A DNA stretch of 64,000 nt from the NCBI RefSeq assembly GCF_002258785.1, contig NZ_NOYI01000027.1, positions 372,001 to 436,000 of the forward strand, read 5' to 3'. Within the stretch, counting starts at the first letter, position 1; every line of letters begins with the position of its first letter. Positions 63,156-64,000 of the stretch are shown here, piece by piece. The position numbers were made by a program, and so were the translations under genes. The notes beneath the pieces are model-generated. The model ran no database searches, was not told the origin of the DNA, and was given only the letters and a program-made list of their open reading frames with translations. The stretch comes from Rhodococcus sp. 06-235-1A (GTDB lineage Bacteria > Actinomycetota > Actinomycetes > Mycobacteriales > Mycobacteriaceae).

Positions 63156-63545
63156 ATGAATGATCAAACATCCAGCACCATCGTGAACATCGGCGTGGCC
63201 ATGTTCACCGTCTCAGACCAGGACGCGGCTCTCGAGTTCTATTCGCGTGTACTTGGCTTCGAGCTGCGCGACGATACGCGCTTCGGTCCCGAGGGCGAGT
63301 ATCGGTGGGTTGAGGTGGCTCCGCCCGGTTCGACGGCGCGGCTCGCCCTGAATCCGCCGATGGGTGACTCGCCCGGCGGGGCCTCCATCGGTGTCGAAAC
63401 TCCCGACGTCGAGGCGGAACATGCCCGACTGAGCGCGATCGGCGGTGTCGACATGGACGCGATTTCCGGGGCGGAGGACGGTGCGCCGCCCATGTTCGCG
63501 CTGCGTGATCCCGACGGCAATTCGGTGTGGGTGGTTCAGGCCTGA
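63156..63545 (+). CDS. VOC-superfamily (glyoxalase/bleomycin-resistance-like) protein
   Basis: A 129-residue single VOC module: VAMFTVSDQDAALEFYSRVL opening beta-alpha unit, EYRWVEVAPPGSTARLALNP, and closing MFALRDPDGNSVWVVQA in which Asp-Pro-Asp-Gly-Asn precedes the metal-ligand region. VOC proteins bind metal and serve as lyases, isomerases or dioxygenases, or sequester drugs; the substrate here is unknown. ATG at 63156; longer in-frame sequence upstream crosses the direct repeat and was excluded. Codon use is high-GC again, so it lies outside the island. Confidence 0.85.
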   Translation: MNDQTSSTIVNIGVAMFTVSDQDAALEFYSRVLGFELRDDTRFGPEGEYRWVEVAPPGSTARLALNPPMGDSPGGASIGVETPDVEAEHARLSAIGGVDMDAISGAEDGAPPMFALRDPDGNSVWVVQA

Positions 63546-63569
63546 TGCGGTAGATGATCAACCTCGGAC

Positions 63570-64000
63570 CTATGTCCGCTGCGATCGCGCGGCCGCTGCC
63601 ACACCGACGAGTGCCACGGCCGCGAAGGTGAACAGCAGCAACTGAGCCGATCGCAGCGTCGATGATTCTCCGAGGTTCACCAGCACTCCCGCAAGGGCTG
63701 CGCCGAAAGCGTTGGCTATCAGTTGGACGGTATTGATGGCGGCTGAGGCTCGTGCGCCTTCGCCCGGTTCGGTGACCGATGTCATGGCACCGACCGCCAG
63801 GTGCGGCCACGCGATTCCTATTCCGACTCCCGCGATGATCAGACCCACTACCCACAGGGTGACCAGGCCGGCACCTGCTCGGTCGGTGAGAAACGTTCCC
63901 ATGGTGCACAATCCGGCGGCGACGAGGATCGGTCCACCGATGACGATCCGTCGTACGATGTGTGGTGCTGTGGCCGATGCGCTCGGTATCTCGCCGAGAG
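63570..64000 (-). CDS. MFS transporter, C-terminal part, truncated by window edge
   Basis: The frame is open to the right edge, so only the last ~142 residues are present. Seen: helices LVTLWVVGLIIAGVGIGIAW, IANAFGAALAGVLV and LLLFTFAAVALVGVAAAA, with the GIAWPHLAVGAMTSV segment common in drug:H+ antiporter-type MFS proteins. It ends ARSQRT. Convergent with the VOC gene, 24 bp apart. Substrate unknown. Confidence 0.85.
   Translation of the reverse strand, partial: LGEIPSASATAPHIVRRIVIGGPILVAAGLCTMGTFLTDRAGAGLVTLWVVGLIIAGVGIGIAWPHLAVGAMTSVTEPGEGARASAAINTVQLIANAFGAALAGVLVNLGESSTLRSAQLLLFTFAAVALVGVAAAARSQRT

Overview
The window is a high-GC actinobacterial chromosome segment. It most resembles Rhodococcus or a close Nocardiaceae relative: most gene blocks keep Mycobacterium tuberculosis (Mtb) gene order, HadA/HadB mycolate dehydratases and an Mce lipid importer are present, and menaquinone genes are clustered. 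Function calls rest on protein motifs and remembered gene order; no database search was run.

Layout. (1) 1-13.8 kb: menaquinone and envelope block: menD end, DinB protein, SRPBCC-like protein, DUF3592 protein, membrane-anchored glutaredoxin-like protein, mgtA, menG, menJ, polyprenyl diphosphate synthase, htpX and yajQ. A six-gene phosphonate-type ABC transporter operon (HAD hydrolase, phnD, phnC, two phnE, RpiR regulator) lies between menJ and the prenyl synthase. (2) 14-18.7 kb: tRNA-Tyr, tRNA-Thr, tRNA-Met, rpmG, hadA, hadB, tRNA-Trp, secE, nusG, rplK, rplA. (3) 18.8-30.2 kb: accessory block. It holds a CocE-type hydrolase plus lipG, a five-gene lipid-like operon (thioester reductase, small protein, phosphatidylserine-decarboxylase-like enzyme, acyltransferase-like protein, MMPL exporter), and an ECF sigma/anti-sigma pair divergent from a CHRD protein and a class F sortase. 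(4) 30.2-43.8 kb: rplJ-rplL, then mkl, two YrbE permeases, six MCE proteins and two Mce-associated proteins. (5) 44-48.8 kb: a fusion of a class III aminotransferase with a cyanobacterial-AAR-like acyl-ACP reductase, convergent with an MMPL transporter. (6) 49-57 kb: rpoB and rpoC. (7) 57.1-63.1 kb: a lower-GC island in the rpoC terminator region, bounded by two imperfect copies of a ~65-bp sequence that contains that terminator. (8) 63.1-64 kb: a VOC protein and a partial MFS transporter.

The strongest candidate for an undescribed system is the island. A tight three-gene operon encodes a metallophosphoesterase, a P-loop ATPase and an unrecognised 337-aa protein. It converges on a two-gene operon encoding a SLATT-like two-TM protein and a Dam-type adenine methyltransferase. 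No integrase, transposase or restriction nuclease is visible. The composition, content and placement suggest an anti-phage or conflict island.

The second candidate is the 858-aa aminotransferase-reductase fusion. Its domains predict a one-polypeptide route from acyl-ACP through a fatty aldehyde to a long-chain amine. The third is the reductase-PSD-acyltransferase-MMPL operon, which looks like synthesis and export of an unknown amino-lipid.
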